Notes under the pieces: generated by a model
Told to the model about the DNA's origin: nothing
Database searches by the model: none
The model's input: the letters and a program-made list of their open reading frames with translations, nothing else
In this document: piece after piece, positions 47,035 through 55,864 of the stretch
Layout: each line of letters starts with the position of its first letter
Numbering within the stretch: the stretch's first letter is position 1
From: Rhodoferax sp.
GTDB lineage: Bacteria > Pseudomonadota > Gammaproteobacteria > Burkholderiales > Burkholderiaceae_C
Assembly: GCF_030646845.1 (NCBI RefSeq)
Contig: NZ_JAUSLE010000007.1
Coordinates: 1-64,000 of the forward strand
Reading direction: 5' to 3'
DNA length: 64,000 nt
Made by a program: the position numbers and the translations under genes

Positions 47035-48548
47035 AACTTTTTGCTGTTTTGGGCTTGGCCGCCCTGGTCATACTGACAGGCTGTGCCAGCCCTGGCGTGA
47101 CGACCACATCAGACCCGGGCGCCATCTACGGTGCCACGGGTTCAACCAGCGACTCCGCCGCGAACACGCGCCGGTCCGTCATCCCCGGTGGGGTATTGCA
47201 GCCGATCACAGCTGCCCAGGCCGCATCGAGAGCCGTTGCCCAGCTGGCCCCGCCCGCCGATTTATGGGAGCGCATCCGGCGCGGGTTTGCCATGCCCAAC
47301 CTGGAGAATGACCTGGTGCACGACCGCGAACAGTGGTACAGCACCCGGCCCGACTACATCCTGCGCATGACCGAACGCTCCAATAAATACCTGTTCCACA
47401 TTGTTGAGGAACTGGAGCTGCGCAACATGCCGACCGAACTGGCGCTGCTGCCTTTTATTGAAAGCGCTTTCAACCCTCAGGCCGTATCCAGTGCCAAAGC
47501 AGCCGGCATGTGGCAGTTCATGCCAGCCACCGGCAAGCACTTCGAGCTCAAGCAGAATGCCTTCCGCGATGACCGGCGTGACGTGCTGGCCTCGACCCGC
47601 GCAGCACTGGACTACCTGCAAAAGCTTCACGGCATGTTTGGCGACTGGCATCTGGCGCTGGCCGCCTACAACTGGGGTGAAGGCAGTGTGGGCCGAGCCA
47701 TCGCCAAAAACCGGCGCGCGGGACAGGGAACCGCCTATACCGACCTCAACATGCCCATGGAAACCCGTTTTTACGTGCCCAAGCTGCAGGCTGTGAAAAA
47801 CATCGTGGCTAACCCGCAAGCGTTCAACTCTCGCCTGCCCGACATCGGAAACCATCCCTATTTTCAGACGGTGGATATCAAACACGATATCGACGTGGCG
47901 CTGGCAGCCAAGCTGGCCGAGGTTTCACTCGAAGACTTCAAGGCGCTCAACCCGTCGGCCAGCCGCCCCGTCATCCTGGCAGCAGGCACGCCACAAATAT
48001 TGCTGCCATGGGACAACGCCTCGGTATTTGAGAGAAATCTGGAAGCCTACGGAGGCGGCCGCCTGGCCAGCTGGACCGTCTGGCTGGCGCCCACCACCAT
48101 GAAGCCGGCCGATGCGGCCAAACGGGTTGGGATGACGGAAGTCGAGCTGCGCAGTGTCAACAACATCCCACCCAGGGTGGTGATCAAGGCCGGCTCCAGC
48201 CTGCTGGTGCCACGTTCAAAACACCTTGAGACCGATGTGGGAGCGCATGCGGCTGACAACGGCCAGCTCTCTTTGGCGCCTGAGATCCTATTGAAACGAA
48301 CCGTGCTCAAGGCCGGGAAAAAAGACTCTGTGGCAAGCCTGGCCAAGCGCTACCGGGTCAGCCCCGACAGCGTCGCCGAATGGAACAAGGTGAGCGCGTC
48401 TGCAGCCTTCAAGGCCGGACAACAGATTGTCCTGTTTCTGCCGGTGCGGGCCAAGACATCGATCCGGAGCAAGGGAAATCGGACGAGCAAGCCCGTCCAG
48501 CAGGCGCGACAAAAATCGGTCAAGGCCACCCGCGTTGCCAAACAGTAG
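47031..48548 (+). CDS. mltD: Membrane-bound lytic murein transglycosylase D
   Basis: An outer-membrane lipoprotein (lipobox VILTGC near residue 22) that cleaves peptidoglycan. The SLT catalytic domain has ELALLPFIESAFNPQAVSS with the Glu, AAGMWQFMPATGKHF and LALAAYNWGEGSVGRAI. LysM-type repeats follow in the C-terminal half (around 330-400 and 430-470). A basic tail (KTSIRSKGNRTSKPVQQARQ) ends it. The length is 505 residues. gloB-mltD beside yafS-rnhA matches the E. coli cluster. Confidence 0.93.
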   Translation: MKLFAVLGLAALVILTGCASPGVTTTSDPGAIYGATGSTSDSAANTRRSVIPGGVLQPITAAQAASRAVAQLAPPADLWERIRRGFAMPNLENDLVHDREQWYSTRPDYILRMTERSNKYLFHIVEELELRNMPTELALLPFIESAFNPQAVSSAKAAGMWQFMPATGKHFELKQNAFRDDRRDVLASTRAALDYLQKLHGMFGDWHLALAAYNWGEGSVGRAIAKNRRAGQGTAYTDLNMPMETRFYVPKLQAVKNIVANPQAFNSRLPDIGNHPYFQTVDIKHDIDVALAAKLAEVSLEDFKALNPSASRPVILAAGTPQILLPWDNASVFERNLEAYGGGRLASWTVWLAPTTMKPADAAKRVGMTEVELRSVNNIPPRVVIKAGSSLLVPRSKHLETDVGAHAADNGQLSLAPEILLKRTVLKAGKKDSVASLAKRYRVSPDSVAEWNKVSASAAFKAGQQIVLFLPVRAKTSIRSKGNRTSKPVQQARQKSVKATRVAKQ

Positions 48549-48598
48549 CAAATTCGGGCGCGCAATTTGCCGTGTCCGCAGAAGCGATGTCGGACACG
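48548..48598. terminator. Tandem hairpins between convergent genes
   Basis: Two perfect hairpins side by side: GCAAATT/AATTTGC (48548-48570) and CGTGTCCG/CGGACACG (48571-48598). They fill the gap between the mltD and ABC-protein stops. No T-run is present, so termination is plausible but not proven. Confidence 0.45.
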
Positions 48599-48604
48599 CG
48601 GGCC

Positions 48605-49651
48605 TCAGGCTTTGTAGCGCTCTTTGGCCATCCTTGCAAACTCGTTGGTGTAGGTCTTCGAGAGTTCGATCTTGTCCGCCTTGATCGCTTGATCGAAACT
48701 GGCAAGCGCCTTCAGGGCGGTACGCGGACCCTCGTCAGGGATGATGCCGTCAGGCGAAATGGCCTCGCGCACTTTGTTGAACGCTGCCAGATACAGTGCC
48801 CGATCTCCCAGCAGGTAGGATTCGGGAACCGCTTTGATGATGTCACTGGGGCCCGCTGTCTGCAGCCACTTGAGGCTATGCGCCATGGCATAGGTCAGGG
48901 CTTGCACGGTGTTGGGGTTTTTCTGTATGAATTCGAGTGGCGCGTACAGGCAACCGGCCGGCATGGGGCCCCCAAAAACATCGGACGTGCCTTTGAGTGT
49001 GCGCGTATCGGCAATGATGCGGATCTCCCCCTTTTGTTCCAGCATCGTCATCACCGGATCGACATTGCTCATGGCGTCAATCTGGCCGGCGCGAAAAGCG
49101 CTCAACGCGCCTGCGGCCGTGCCCACACCAATGAAGCTCACATCGCCCGCCTTGAGACCGGCACGCGACAGGATCAGATTGGCCACCATATTGGTCGATG
49201 CGCCTGGCGCCGAAATGCCGATCTTCTTGCCCCGGAGGTCTGCCACCGTCCTGTAGTTGGGCATGTTTTTGAGCGATACCCCCATGGAGATGGCCGGTGC
49301 ACGGCCCTGCAGCACAAAGGCCTGGAATCTCTGACCCTTCGACTGCAGGTTGATGGTGTGCTCATAGGCACCCGAAACCACATCGGCCGAGCCGCCAACA
49401 ACAGCCTGCAAAGCACGCGAGCCAGCGGCGAAATCGCTGATTTCAACCTCCAGGCCCTCTGCCTTGAAATAGCCGAGCTGTTCAGCGATGGTCAGCGGCA
49501 GGTAACAGAAGGCTGCCTTGCTCCCCACGGCGATGGAAATCCTTGTTTTTTCCAGCCGCGGTTGCGCCCACAGTGCCGGCGCAACCAAAGACGCTACCGA
49601 CAATGCGGCGGCAGACGCAAAAGTGCGACGGTTGAGCTCGATGTTTTTCAT
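48605..49651 (-). CDS. ABC transporter substrate-binding protein (NMT1/SsuA-like)
   Basis: A 348-residue periplasmic binding protein. It has a Tat-like start (NRRTFASAAALSVASLVAPA, an RR without full consensus) and the NMT1 fold: ISIAVGSKAAFCYLPLTIAE, YFKAEGLEVEISDFAAGSRA, GKKIGISAPGASTNMVANLI. Such proteins bind sulfonates, nitrate, taurine or pyrimidine precursors; the ligand cannot be told. No permease or ATPase gene is adjacent, so it is an orphan. Confidence 0.87.
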   Translation of the reverse strand: MKNIELNRRTFASAAALSVASLVAPALWAQPRLEKTRISIAVGSKAAFCYLPLTIAEQLGYFKAEGLEVEISDFAAGSRALQAVVGGSADVVSGAYEHTINLQSKGQRFQAFVLQGRAPAISMGVSLKNMPNYRTVADLRGKKIGISAPGASTNMVANLILSRAGLKAGDVSFIGVGTAAGALSAFRAGQIDAMSNVDPVMTMLEQKGEIRIIADTRTLKGTSDVFGGPMPAGCLYAPLEFIQKNPNTVQALTYAMAHSLKWLQTAGPSDIIKAVPESYLLGDRALYLAAFNKVREAISPDGIIPDEGPRTALKALASFDQAIKADKIELSKTYTNEFARMAKERYKA

Positions 49652-49741
49652 GGCGATTCCTCTCCCTCTGACTCGTCATGAGCTTAGTCAGCCACGGCGA
49701 ACCCCGCATCGGGAACATCCCGCAGGGGTTTGTACTTAGGA

Positions 49742-50155
49742 TTAACGGTAGCCGACGAAGAGAATGCCGATGTTCACGGCAAACGCCAGGGTCCAGACGA
49801 GGCTGCGCACGGTGGAGAGACCCGCCACGTACATCATGATGAACAGCATTCGCAGAACCACGTAGATAAAAGCCAGCACGTCCAGACGGGCCTGGTGCGC
49901 CCCCAACTGGTGGGCGATGATGACGGCACCGATAAAAAATGGCAGGGCCTCGAAGCTATTGGCCTGCGCCGCATTGGCGCGCGCGCGCCAATCGGATTGG
50001 CGGGCCAGCCAGGCGCGCGGATTGTCATTGTCAAAACCACCCTCGCGCCGGGGTTTGCCAAACATGCCTGACTTGGCGATGGCCGCACAAACAATAGGAA
50101 GCAGTGCGGCAATCAGGACGCACCCGTAGGCAACGGTAAAACGGGCGAAAGTCAT
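49742..50155 (-). CDS. MAPEG-family membrane protein
   Basis: A 137-residue protein with four hydrophobic segments (FTVAYGCVLIAALLPIVCAA, ALPFFIGAVIIAHQLG, LAFIYVVLRMLFIMMYVAGL, LVWTLAFAVNIGILFVGY). A loop carries RANAAQANSFEALPFF, the typical MAPEG signature of microsomal-glutathione-transferase relatives. An enzymatic role is likely but undefined. Confidence 0.85.
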   Translation of the reverse strand: MTFARFTVAYGCVLIAALLPIVCAAIAKSGMFGKPRREGGFDNDNPRAWLARQSDWRARANAAQANSFEALPFFIGAVIIAHQLGAHQARLDVLAFIYVVLRMLFIMMYVAGLSTVRSLVWTLAFAVNIGILFVGYR

Positions 50156-50188
50156 GCAATTCTCTTGTTGAAATAACGCCAGAATATC

Positions 50189-50779
50189 TCAGCGCCGGTC
50201 CACCAGCGCGTGCGCGATGGTGCCCAGATCCACATATTCCAGCTCGCTGCCGACCGGCACGCCGCGCGCCAGGCGGGTCAAACGCAGACCCTTGTCCTTC
50301 AGACCTTCACTGATCACGTGGGCTGTGGCCTCGCCTTCGGCCGTGAAGTTGGTGGCCAGAATCACTTCCTGCACGGTGCCATCGCAGGCGCGGTCAAACA
50401 GCTTCTTGAGGCCGATGTCTTTGGGACCAATGCCGTCCAGCGGACTGAGTTTGCCCATCAACACAAAGTACAGCCCCTTGTAGGCCCCGGTGCGCTCCAG
50501 TGCCGACTGATCGGCCGGAGTCTCCACCACACACAGCTTGGAGGCGTCGCGTCGCGGGTCAAGGCAGGTGGCGCAAATGTCAGCCTGCGTGAACGTGTGA
50601 CAACGCTCACAATGCCGCACAGACTCGGCAGCGGACTGCAGGGCACGGGACAACTCCAGCGCGCCCGGCCGGTCATGCTGCAGCAAGTGAAACGCCATGC
50701 GTGAAGCCGACTTCACCCCCACCCCTGGCAAGCGGCGCAGCGCCTGGATCAGGACGTCAACTGAGTTGGTATCCGCCAT
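50189..50779 (-). CDS. recR: Recombination mediator RecR
   Basis: It acts with RecFO to load RecA at gaps. It has a helix-hairpin-helix ([17 protein letters not shown]), a four-Cys zinc finger ([18 protein letters not shown]) and a Toprim domain ([36 protein letters not shown]). Length 196, standard. Seven bases after ybaB, in the dnaX-ybaB-recR operon. Confidence 0.95.
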   Translation of the reverse strand: MADTNSVDVLIQALRRLPGVGVKSASRMAFHLLQHDRPGALELSRALQSAAESVRHCERCHTFTQADICATCLDPRRDASKLCVVETPADQSALERTGAYKGLYFVLMGKLSPLDGIGPKDIGLKKLFDRACDGTVQEVILATNFTAEGEATAHVISEGLKDKGLRLTRLARGVPVGSELEYVDLGTIAHALVDRR

Positions 50780-50785
50780 GCAGGG

Positions 50786-51118
50786 TCAGAATGGGAACTT
50801 CATGCCGCCCGGCAGGCCGGGCATGCCGGCCGTGAGTTTGCCCATTTTCTCGGCCGAAGTTTCTTCGGCTTTGCGCACCGCTGCATTGAATGCTGCCGCC
50901 ACCAGGTCTTCCAGCATGTCCTTGTCTTCCGCCAGCAGGCTGGGGTCGATGGTGATGCGCTTGACGTCGTGCTTGCAGCTCATGGTGACCTTGACCAGGC
51001 CCGCCCCCGACTCTCCGGTGACTTCAACAAAACCCAGTTCGTCCTGGGCCTTTTTCATGTTGTCCTGCATGGCTTGAGCCTGTTTCATGAGGCCGGCGAG
51101 TTGTCCTTTGTTGAACAT
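50786..51118 (-). CDS. YbaB/EbfC nucleoid-associated protein
   Basis: A 110-residue DNA-binding dimer: [20 protein letters not shown] at the start, then [20 protein letters not shown] and the Met/Pro/Gly tail [13 protein letters not shown] typical of the family. It lies between dnaX and recR, its usual place. Confidence 0.93.
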   Translation of the reverse strand: MFNKGQLAGLMKQAQAMQDNMKKAQDELGFVEVTGESGAGLVKVTMSCKHDVKRITIDPSLLAEDKDMLEDLVAAAFNAAVRKAEETSAEKMGKLTAGMPGLPGGMKFPF

Positions 51119-51182
51119 GGATATTCCTTGGGTTTAGGTTTGAAACTGAAATGCGTTGAACGGGTGAGCCCGGCGATCTAGG

Positions 51183-53156
51183 TCAACCCGGCTTGATGCT
51201 GCCGGGCACGATTTTCGCCCCAAAATCACGCATCATGGTTTGCACAAACGGATCGTCAAAAATGATTTTTTCGGCCGCCAGTTGCCGCTCGGCCGCCGCC
51301 GCCGCGTTGCGCCGGGCCGGGCTGTCGGTGACCCGGCCGATTTCCACGACCAGGCGCACGCCGTGACCCGCCGCTTGCAAGGCAGTCGCCAGCCGGTCGC
51401 GGCTGCCAGGCTGGTTGAGCGACTCGCGCTCTACCCGCAACAGCCACTGGTCAGTGTCACGCGCCACCAGCTGCGACTGCAATGCCAGCTCGCGCACCAG
51501 TGCGGTGATGGCATCACCGGCAATGAGTTGCTGCACCGTCAGGTGCCAGAAGTCGCCCTCTTCGGTAGGGATCAGCACCACGGCCGCGGCTTGACCCGCC
51601 ACCGCTTCGATGCGTGAATCCGCTTGCACCCGCACTGGAATTGCTACTATTTTTGTAGCATCTTGCGCTGACTGGACGGGGGCTATCGCCTTGTTTTGTT
51701 CATAATCCCGCACCTGATCCGCCGCCACGGGCGTGGTGACCACGTGCAACTGCTGGCCAGGCGGTGGCTCCGGCGAGCGTTCCGGATTAACTTCACTTTT
51801 TGTAGCAACCGGCGCATGTTCTGCGGAGGCTGGAGCCATATTTGGCTCATCCTCCCACGGTGGGACCCGCGACTGAGTGGCCGCCGGCACAGTCTGTGCA
51901 ACCGTCGCGGGCAAGCTCACGGGCCGTGGCGGGGGCACGGGTCGAACCGGAACGGGTCGCGCTGCCGGTGCAGGCGCCGCAACCGCCCGTGACGCCTCGA
52001 TCGGCGCACTATTCAGAGTTTTTTTTTCAGCCACCGGCCGTTGGCCCGTTTGCGGCTTGAAGGCCAGCAGTCGCAACAGCACCATGGTCAGCGCCGCATA
52101 TTCGTCTGGCGCCAGCCCCAGCTCACCGCGCCCGTGCAGGCAGATGCTGTAGAGCAACTGCGTCTCGTCCGCAGGCATCAGCGCGGCCAGGCGGGCCATG
52201 TCGGCCGCTTCCGGGTCGGTGTCATCGGTCTCGGCGGCAGCAGAGGGTACTGCCTGCAAGACCGCCATGCGCTGCAGCACCGCGCTCATTTCTTCCAGGG
52301 TGGAGGCTGCGCTCAGGCCGTTCAGGCGCAAGGTCTCGGAGGTCTCAACCACCGTCTTGCCATCGCCGTGGGCCAGGGCCTCGAGCAAGCGGAACACATA
52401 GGAGCGATCCACACTGCCCAGCATCTGACGCACGGTGGCCTCAGTCAGCTGGCCGGCACCGAAGGCAATGGCCTGGTCCGTGAGACTCAAGGCATCACGC
52501 ATGGAACCGCGCGCCGCGCGGGCCAGCAGTTTGAGCGACTGCACATCGGCCGGCACGTTCTCGGTTTGCAGGACCGTCTGCAGGTGCTCGCGGATGGTCT
52601 CAGGGGCCATGGGGCGCAGATTGAACTGCAGGCAGCGCGACAACACCGTGACCGGCACCTTCTGCGGATCAGTCGTGGCCAATACAAATTTCAGATACTC
52701 GGGCGGCTCTTCCAGCGTCTTCAACATGGCATTGAAAGCCGTGTTGGTGAGCATGTGCACCTCGTCAATCATGAACACCTTGAAGCGCCCCTGCACCGGC
52801 TTGTACACGGCCTGCTCCAGCAGCGACTGCACTTCGTCCACACCCCGATTCGAGGCCGCGTCGAGCTCCGTGTAGTCCACAAAGCGGCCCGAATCAATGT
52901 CGGTACAGGCCTGGCACACGCCACATGGCGTGGCCGTGATGCCGCCCTGACCATCCGGCCCCTGGCAGTTCAGCGACTTGGCCAGAATGCGCGACACCGT
53001 GGTTTTGCCTACGCCGCGCGTGCCGGTGAACAGATAGGCATGGTGCAGCCGCTGGGTAGTGAGCGCATTGGTCAGCGCCTGCACCACGTGGTCCTGCCCC
53101 ACCATTTCCGTGAAATTGCGGGGGCGGTACTTGCGGGCGAGCACTAGATAGGACAT
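51183..53156 (-). CDS. dnaX: DNA polymerase III subunits tau/gamma
   Basis: The 657-residue clamp-loader ATPase. Residues 1-370 are domains I-III: Walker A in FTGTRGVGKTTVSRILAKSL, the four-Cys zinc module CGVCQACTDID and its neighbour, Walker B in FKVFMIDEVHMLTN, and the Arg-finger SRC in VTVLSRCLQFNL. A Pro/Ala-rich linker of about 150 residues follows, then the tau C terminus that binds polymerase. At codons 377-380 a run of nine A with stops just beyond in both other frames probably makes a short gamma form. Two linker segments are encoded by dispersed repeats read in frame. Confidence 0.95.
   Translation of the reverse strand: MSYLVLARKYRPRNFTEMVGQDHVVQALTNALTTQRLHHAYLFTGTRGVGKTTVSRILAKSLNCQGPDGQGGITATPCGVCQACTDIDSGRFVDYTELDAASNRGVDEVQSLLEQAVYKPVQGRFKVFMIDEVHMLTNTAFNAMLKTLEEPPEYLKFVLATTDPQKVPVTVLSRCLQFNLRPMAPETIREHLQTVLQTENVPADVQSLKLLARAARGSMRDALSLTDQAIAFGAGQLTEATVRQMLGSVDRSYVFRLLEALAHGDGKTVVETSETLRLNGLSAASTLEEMSAVLQRMAVLQAVPSAAAETDDTDPEAADMARLAALMPADETQLLYSICLHGRGELGLAPDEYAALTMVLLRLLAFKPQTGQRPVAEKKTLNSAPIEASRAVAAPAPAARPVPVRPVPPPRPVSLPATVAQTVPAATQSRVPPWEDEPNMAPASAEHAPVATKSEVNPERSPEPPPGQQLHVVTTPVAADQVRDYEQNKAIAPVQSAQDATKIVAIPVRVQADSRIEAVAGQAAAVVLIPTEEGDFWHLTVQQLIAGDAITALVRELALQSQLVARDTDQWLLRVERESLNQPGSRDRLATALQAAGHGVRLVVEIGRVTDSPARRNAAAAAERQLAAEKIIFDDPFVQTMMRDFGAKIVPGSIKPG
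51640..51698. repeat. Dispersed repeat copy in the dnaX linker (1)
   Basis: ATTGCTACTATTTTTGTAGC, TTGCGCTGACTGGACGGGGG and CTATCGCC: a full-length copy read in frame on the minus strand as part of the tau linker (NKAIAPVQSAQDATKIVAI). Confidence 0.7.
51795..51848. repeat. Dispersed repeat copy in the dnaX linker (2)
   Basis: ACTTTTTGTAGCAACCGGCG, CATGTTCTGCGGAGGCTGGA, GCCATATTTGGCTC. A second, more diverged copy in the same linker (MAPASAEHAPVATKSEV). Confidence 0.6.
52019..52027 (-). other. A9 slippery run in dnaX
   Basis: Nine A on the coding strand, read GAA AAA AAA ACT (codons 377-380). A -1 shift (or one extra A) gives AAC TCT GAA TAG; a +1 shift (or one lost A) gives CTC TGA. Either slip yields a 380-382-residue gamma-like product ending just after domain III. 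Confidence 0.7.
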
Positions 53157-53303
53157 GCTTTGATTCTAAGGCTGTCGACCCACGATAGAGCCAGAGGTCC
53201 GTTTCGCGCCGATTGCCTCGCCCCGCCCCGGCAGCAGCGTAAGATCGATACATGCGTGAACGCTTCAATCCGCTGCGCCGCGCCCAGAGATGGACTAAAA
53301 ATC

Positions 53304-53759
53304 ATGGCCAGTTCAGCAAAAACCGCCGCAAAATCTGCGCCCAAACCGGCACCCAGGCCAGCGGCATCCGCGAAATCAGCCAAGACCGTCAAACCTGCCG
53401 CCAGCAGTAAAGCCGCGGCAGCCCCTGCCACAGCCGAACCCTCCCTGCGCTTCCACCATTCGAAGGCGCTGCGAGCAAAAACCCATGCCGTACTGGCTGC
53501 CCTTGAAGCAGCACCTGACAAGGCAAATCATGGTGACGCCTTGGCCGATCTGGTGGCGGATCTGACGCAGGCTGGCATGGACTATTACTACCTGAGGGCT
53601 CTCAAACTGGCCCAGGTCGGCTTTGTCGTCGAGCAGTCCGCGCGTCTGGGCATGTCCGGCGCGGTGATGCTCATCAATTCGGTGAGCCGAAAGTTCATTG
53701 TGCGCATGGACAAGGCCCAGCTTTTGGTCGTTGCCCGTCATATCCGTGAACTCGCGTGA
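53304..53759 (+). CDS. Conserved hypothetical protein with basic Ala-rich N terminus
   Basis: A 151-residue protein. The first 45 residues are Ala/Lys/Ser-rich (KTAAKSAPKPAPRPAASAKS), histone H1-like. The rest is a compact helical domain (LRFHHSKALRAKTHAVLAAL, ADLVADLTQAGMDYYYLRAL, AVMLINSVSRKFIVRMDKAQ). DNA binding is possible from the basic tail but unproven. I start at the ATG at 53304; the open frame upstream is not protein-like. It lies between dnaX (divergent) and the SRP RNA. Confidence 0.7.
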   Translation: MASSAKTAAKSAPKPAPRPAASAKSAKTVKPAASSKAAAAPATAEPSLRFHHSKALRAKTHAVLAALEAAPDKANHGDALADLVADLTQAGMDYYYLRALKLAQVGFVVEQSARLGMSGAVMLINSVSRKFIVRMDKAQLLVVARHIRELA

Positions 53760-53813
53760 CCAGCATGGCGCAGATGGCGCAAGCACGAGACGGTCACTCT
53801 GCCCTACAATATC

Positions 53814-53915
53814 GGTTGACGGGCCTTCCCGCATGGTGAAGCGGCCAACCGGGTCAGATGGGGAACCAAGCAGCCCTAACTGTAGAGCCAGTGCCGGGGT
53901 CAAGGCTCGTCAACC
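53814..53915 (+). ncRNA. ffs: Signal recognition particle RNA (4.5S, small type)
   Basis: The ends pair as one long stem: GGTTGACGGGCCTT with AAGGCTCGTCAACC, one wobble. Near the apex is the conserved GGTCAG-ATGGGGAAC-CAAGCAGCC core, matching the Ffh-binding GGTCAGG...GGAAGCAGCC of bacterial SRP RNA. A T-rich stretch follows the 3' end. The location beside dnaX is usual in many bacteria. No alignment was run; the core and stem pairing make the call strong. Confidence 0.88.
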
Positions 53916-53976
53916 TTATTCTTTTGCACACTTCTGGATAGCAGTCGCTTTCAACTCAAGAGCGGCTGCTGTCTGG

Positions 53977-55860
53977 TTGCTGGCATGTGCCTTTGGCCTG
54001 ACGGCTGCAGCGCAGGTGATGGCCCAGAGCGGTCCAGCTCCCAGTTTTCCGGTTTTTGAGGTCTCAGCCCAGACACCCGGACGCATCGAAGTTGGCGTCC
54101 AGATGGGTGTCCTGGTGGACAGTTCCCGGGCCCTGACACGCCAGCAGGTCATGTCATCCGCCCAGCCCTGGCAAACCATCAGCCGGCAGTCTCCCAATTT
54201 TGGTTTCACCGACGACGCGTACTGGTTTCGTTTCCAGATTGACAACCAGGGCGCGCAAGAGGCTAGGCGTCTCGTCGAGTTACCCAAGCCGTATATCGAC
54301 GACGTGCAGCTCTACCATTACGCAGGCGGGCAACTCAAGACCAGCTACGCCCTGGGTGACGAGAAACCTTTCGCACAGCGGCCCGTTCGCCACCCGAGTT
54401 TCATCATGCCCCTGACCCTGGCGCCGGGGGCCAACCTGATCTACATCCGCCTGGCCTCGACGGGAACAATTGAGGCACCGTTTCGAATCTGGGACCTGGT
54501 CCAATTTCATGAGGCCGGCAACGACGAAAGTCTCATACAAGGCGCTGTGATCGGCATCCTGCTGATCATGATTGTCTACAACCTGTTTGTGTTCTTCTCC
54601 ACGCGGGACGTTGACTACCTTTATTACATCTGCTTCGTTGCCAGCTTCCTGCTTTTTTACTTCACGATGACCGGCTACACCTTTGCCTACGTCTGGCCGC
54701 GCGCCATTCGCTGGAACAGCTTCGCCATCTCGACCTTCATTTCCAGCGCGACCTTGTTCGCCTGCCTATTCGCCCGCAGCTTTCTCAAGCTGCGCAGCTT
54801 TTCGATGCCGGCCTTCTACTTGCTGCGCGTTCTGACGACCGCCAGCGCCCTGATGCTGGTGCTGACATTTGTGCTGCCCTACAACGTGACAGTCCGCATC
54901 GGCGCAATCCTTGGCGCACTGGCCTCAGTGATTGCGCTGACCGTGGGCTACTGGCGGTGGTGGCGTGGCGCCAGATTTGCACGCTTCTATTGCCTGGCCT
55001 GGACCGCCGTGTTGATCGGCATCGGCATTCTGAGTGCCAGCAAATTCGGCTTGATACCGTTCAATGCCTGGACCAACCATGCGCCCCAAATTGGCATCGT
55101 CCTGCTCGTGGTGCTGCTGTCATTCACGCTGGCAGACCGCATCAATACCGATCGCTCACTGCGGGTCAATGCCCAGGCCGTGGCACTGGCCCACGAGCGA
55201 AAGGCGCGCGCGTCACAGGAAGCCCTGATCAGGGGCAAGGAAGAAGCCAACCGCCAGCTGGAACAGCGCGTGAAGGCGCGCACCACAGAGCTGAACAACA
55301 CGCTGGACCAACTGCAGGTCGCCAATGACCGATTGCAGCTTCTGTCCACCACCGACGGACTCACCCAACTCAGCAACCGCGCGTTCTTTGACAATGCCCT
55401 GGCCACCGAGCACCGACGCGCCTGCCGGCTGAAAAGCTCGCTGTCGCTCATTCTTTTTGACATTGACCACTTCAAGCAGATCAACGACACCCATGGTCAT
55501 CCGGGCGGTGACGCCTGTCTGCGGGCATTGGCCAACCTCATGCGCGCCAGGATTCACCGCACCGGCGACGTTCTGGCCCGCTATGGCGGAGAAGAGTTCG
55601 TCATCTTGCTGATTGACAGCGGCCCGCAGGATTCGATGGCGCTAGCCGAGCGATTTCGCGCCGACATCGAGAAACTCTTGGTTGAATTTGATGGCGGTCC
55701 GATCCGCTTCACGGCCAGCTTCGGCGTGGCCTGCGGGATACCCGACGGACACAACAGCCCCCAGGACTTTCTGGCCAGCGCCGACAAAGCGCTTTACCAA
55801 GCCAAGCGTGACGGGCGCAATTGCGTACGCTCGGCCGCCGTCGCCAGCGGGGCGACCTGA
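53977..55860 (+). CDS. 7TMR-DISM diguanylate cyclase (GGDEF)
   Basis: About 627 residues. A signal-like start (LLACAFGLTAAAQVMAQS) leads to a periplasmic 7TMR-DISMED2 domain (FTDDAYWFRFQIDNQGAQEA, ELPKPYIDDVQLYHY). Seven membrane spans follow, then a coiled coil (RKARASQEALIRGKEEANRQ) and a GGDEF domain with active site YGGEEF. The RTGD five residues before it is the inhibitory I-site, so product feedback is likely. The start is uncertain: the only in-frame start codon clear of the SRP RNA is the TTG at 53977. The ATG at 53833 lies within the SRP RNA gene. Confidence 0.85.
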   Translation: MLACAFGLTAAAQVMAQSGPAPSFPVFEVSAQTPGRIEVGVQMGVLVDSSRALTRQQVMSSAQPWQTISRQSPNFGFTDDAYWFRFQIDNQGAQEARRLVELPKPYIDDVQLYHYAGGQLKTSYALGDEKPFAQRPVRHPSFIMPLTLAPGANLIYIRLASTGTIEAPFRIWDLVQFHEAGNDESLIQGAVIGILLIMIVYNLFVFFSTRDVDYLYYICFVASFLLFYFTMTGYTFAYVWPRAIRWNSFAISTFISSATLFACLFARSFLKLRSFSMPAFYLLRVLTTASALMLVLTFVLPYNVTVRIGAILGALASVIALTVGYWRWWRGARFARFYCLAWTAVLIGIGILSASKFGLIPFNAWTNHAPQIGIVLLVVLLSFTLADRINTDRSLRVNAQAVALAHERKARASQEALIRGKEEANRQLEQRVKARTTELNNTLDQLQVANDRLQLLSTTDGLTQLSNRAFFDNALATEHRRACRLKSSLSLILFDIDHFKQINDTHGHPGGDACLRALANLMRARIHRTGDVLARYGGEEFVILLIDSGPQDSMALAERFRADIEKLLVEFDGGPIRFTASFGVACGIPDGHNSPQDFLASADKALYQAKRDGRNCVRSAAVASGAT

Positions 55861-55864
55861 GCAC

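Noticed and set aside
48605..49651. Complete ABC uptake system
   Set aside because: Only the binding protein is present; neighbouring genes are mltD and a MAPEG protein.
53698..53976. Cyclase coding region extended upstream
   Set aside because: It would run across the whole SRP RNA gene and into the preceding coding region; the extra residues are not protein-like.
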